Shown in pieces: positions 62,879-64,000 of a DNA stretch of 64,000 nt. The stretch comes from Streptomyces sp. NBS 14/10 (GTDB lineage: Bacteria > Actinomycetota > Actinomycetes > Streptomycetales > Streptomycetaceae): contig NZ_NCSM01000004.1 of assembly GCF_002224125.1 (NCBI RefSeq), positions 240,130 to 304,129 on the forward strand, in the 5' to 3' direction. Under the pieces are notes generated by a model. It made no database searches. It was not told the DNA's origin and saw only the letters and a program-made list of their open reading frames with translations. The first letter of the stretch is position 1; every line of letters starts with the position of its first letter. The translations under genes and the position numbers were made by a program.

Positions 62879-63517
62879 ATGCCACGCCGAAGCTATGACC
62901 AGTACTGCGCGATCGCGCGGGCCCTCGATGCCGTCGGTGACCGGTGGACGCTGCTGATCGCGCGGGAGTTGCTGGCCGGCCCCCGCAGATACACCGACCT
63001 CCACACCGACCTGCCCGGGGTCAGCACGGACATGCTCGCCACCCGGCTGAAGGACATGGAGCGTGACGGCGTACTCGCCCGCCGGAAGCTGCCGCCGCCG
63101 GCGTCGGTCTCCGTCTACGAACTCACCCCCCACGGCCGCGCGCTGCTGCCCGTCCTCACCGCCCTCGCCGCCTGGGGCGCGCCCGCGCTGGCCGAACGGC
63201 AGCCCACCGACGCCATCCGGGCCCACTGGTTCGCCGTGCCGCTGCTCCATCGGCTCGGGCACCTCGCGGCGGGACATGAAGGGGTCGTCGATGTGGTGCT
63301 GGAGGAGGGCGGCTTCCATCTGGTGTTCGGCGCCGCCGAGTCGTCGTACGGGGACGGGCCCGCCGAGCGCGCGGACACCCGGCTCGTCGTGGACGCCGAC
63401 ACCTGCGTCGCCCTCGCCCAAGGCACGCTCACGGTCGCCGACGGCATCGCGGCCGGAGCCATCGAGCTGACCGGAGCGGGCCCGATCGCCGACGCGCTGC
63501 GCGGCGCCGGTTCCTGA
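62879..63517 (+). CDS. HxlR-type winged-helix regulator with C-terminal ligand domain
   Basis: 212 residues. Residues 1-95 are HxlR-like: QYCAIARALDAVGDRWTLLIARELLAGPRRYTDLHTDLPGVSTDMLATRLKDMERDGVL. The C-terminal half (about 110-212) has an SCP2-like sterol-carrier pattern ending VADGIAAGAIELTGAG. No extra cysteine for redox sensing besides one near the start. ATG 62879 after GACTGGGGCG. Stop-codon region duplicated. Confidence 0.87.
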   Translation: MPRRSYDQYCAIARALDAVGDRWTLLIARELLAGPRRYTDLHTDLPGVSTDMLATRLKDMERDGVLARRKLPPPASVSVYELTPHGRALLPVLTALAAWGAPALAERQPTDAIRAHWFAVPLLHRLGHLAAGHEGVVDVVLEEGGFHLVFGAAESSYGDGPAERADTRLVVDADTCVALAQGTLTVADGIAAGAIELTGAGPIADALRGAGS

Positions 63518-63534
63518 GCGCCGCCGGTTCCTGA
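63506..63534. repeat. Tandem copy of the stop-codon region of the HxlR gene (17-bp period)
   Basis: GCCGGTTCCTGA at 63506-63517, containing the real stop, and again at 63523-63534. Confidence 0.85.
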
Positions 63535-63647
63535 CGGCGTATGACACGCATCACACACCCGGCCCGGAACTCGACGGCACCCGGATCCGACGACTGATGC
63601 GGTGCGGCCACCGCTGTACCGCGTAGTCCAGCGAACGGGAGCCGTCC

Positions 63648-64000
63648 ATGCCCGACCGAACGACCGCCGTCACCACGGACGACGGCTCGCCGACCACGGC
63701 CGCGGGGGCCGAGGGGGCCGCGGGGCCGCCTCCCGCGGCCGACACCCGTCCCCCGGGGAGGTCGGGGCGCAAGTGGTGGACGGGACTGCGTCCGCTGGTG
63801 CTGCGGCTGCACTTCTACGCGGGCGTGGTCGTCGCCCCGTTCCTGCTGGTCGCGGCGGTGACCGGGTTGCTGTACGCGGCGTCCTTCGAGGCCGAGAAGA
63901 TCGTCTACGACCATGAGCTGCGCGTCCCCGTCGGCGAGCGCGAACTCCCCGTCTCCCGGCAGATCGACGCGGCCCGCGCGGCCCACCCCGAGGGCACCAT
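63648..64000 (+). CDS. PepSY-associated TM protein, N-terminal part
   Basis: At least 117 residues; continues past the right edge. A Pro/Ala/Gly-rich cytoplasmic lead is followed by RPLVLRLHFYAGVVVAPFLLVAAVTGLLYAASFEAEKIVY, the first transmembrane segment of the PepSY_TM family, with its characteristic LHFYAG histidine. Such four-helix proteins are often linked to metal or heme reduction. ATG 63648 after GAACGGGAG. Confidence 0.85.
   Translation, partial: MPDRTTAVTTDDGSPTTAAGAEGAAGPPPAADTRPPGRSGRKWWTGLRPLVLRLHFYAGVVVAPFLLVAAVTGLLYAASFEAEKIVYDHELRVPVGERELPVSRQIDAARAAHPEGT

Overview
The window is high-GC DNA with long open frames, third-position G/C bias, frequent GTG starts, GGAGG-type ribosome binding sites, ATGA/GTGA translational coupling and several leaderless-looking promoters. 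With a csxA-type exo-glucosaminidase, an S1 alpha-lytic-type protease, SigB/F-family sigma factor, SpoIIE phosphatase, multiple GntR regulators and an NRPS locus, it is best read as a Streptomyces chromosome (genus inferred from content; no rRNA or tRNA seen).

Region 1 (1-15.4 kb) is one arm of a biosynthetic gene cluster that I cannot match to a known product. A leftward operon encodes a stand-alone asparaginyl-tRNA-synthetase-like enzyme, an FMN glutamate-synthase-domain protein and an NRPS (A-PCP-C..., running off the left edge). A free condensation enzyme follows. A rightward operon then encodes a double nitroreductase, an AMP-ligase, a carrier protein, a DapB-like reductase, a class II aldolase, an acyl-CoA dehydrogenase and a luciferase-like flavin oxidoreductase. 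Facing it are a second-copy-type GAPDH and a clavaminate-synthase/VioC-family oxygenase. Three intergenic regions of this arm, including the GAPDH promoter, each carry three direct repeats with an exact 12-bp period (core GGCAGNTTC or its complement). This ties GAPDH to the cluster and suggests a self-resistance copy of a GAPDH-targeting product.

Region 2 (15.5-27.5 kb) holds a mutarotase-like protein, an S1 protease with Gly-rich linkers, a UDG-PolX repair pair, a baeRF/Vms1-like protein, csxA with a promoter-overlapping palindrome, a 52-residue small protein, a GH29 fucosidase and a stress-type sigma factor.

Region 3 (27.7-44.7 kb) is catabolic: a FGGY kinase; a GntR-flanked cluster (flavin monooxygenase, two PF06684 proteins, hydrolase, aldehyde dehydrogenase, SnoaL-flavin reductase fusion, NCS1 permease) that looks like oxidative N-heterocycle degradation; a PHP protein whose frame has lost its stop; and an ABC importer with a class V aminotransferase under a GntR regulator with a 17-bp palindromic operator.

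Region 4 (44.8-64 kb) is mixed: a secreted hypothetical, methyltransferase, GAF/SpoIIE/ATPase phosphatase, an orphan DnaK, YoaK, CdaR regulator, a secreted vWA pair, DoxX, a macro-domain protein divergent from a blasticidin-S-deaminase-like enzyme, AnmK with an MHS transporter, 6-phosphogluconate dehydrogenase, AEC transporter, AlaA-type aminotransferase divergent from an HxlR regulator, and the start of a PepSY protein.

A recurring oddity is that five genes end in short tandem duplications (13-19 bp) that copy the last codons together with the stop codon.
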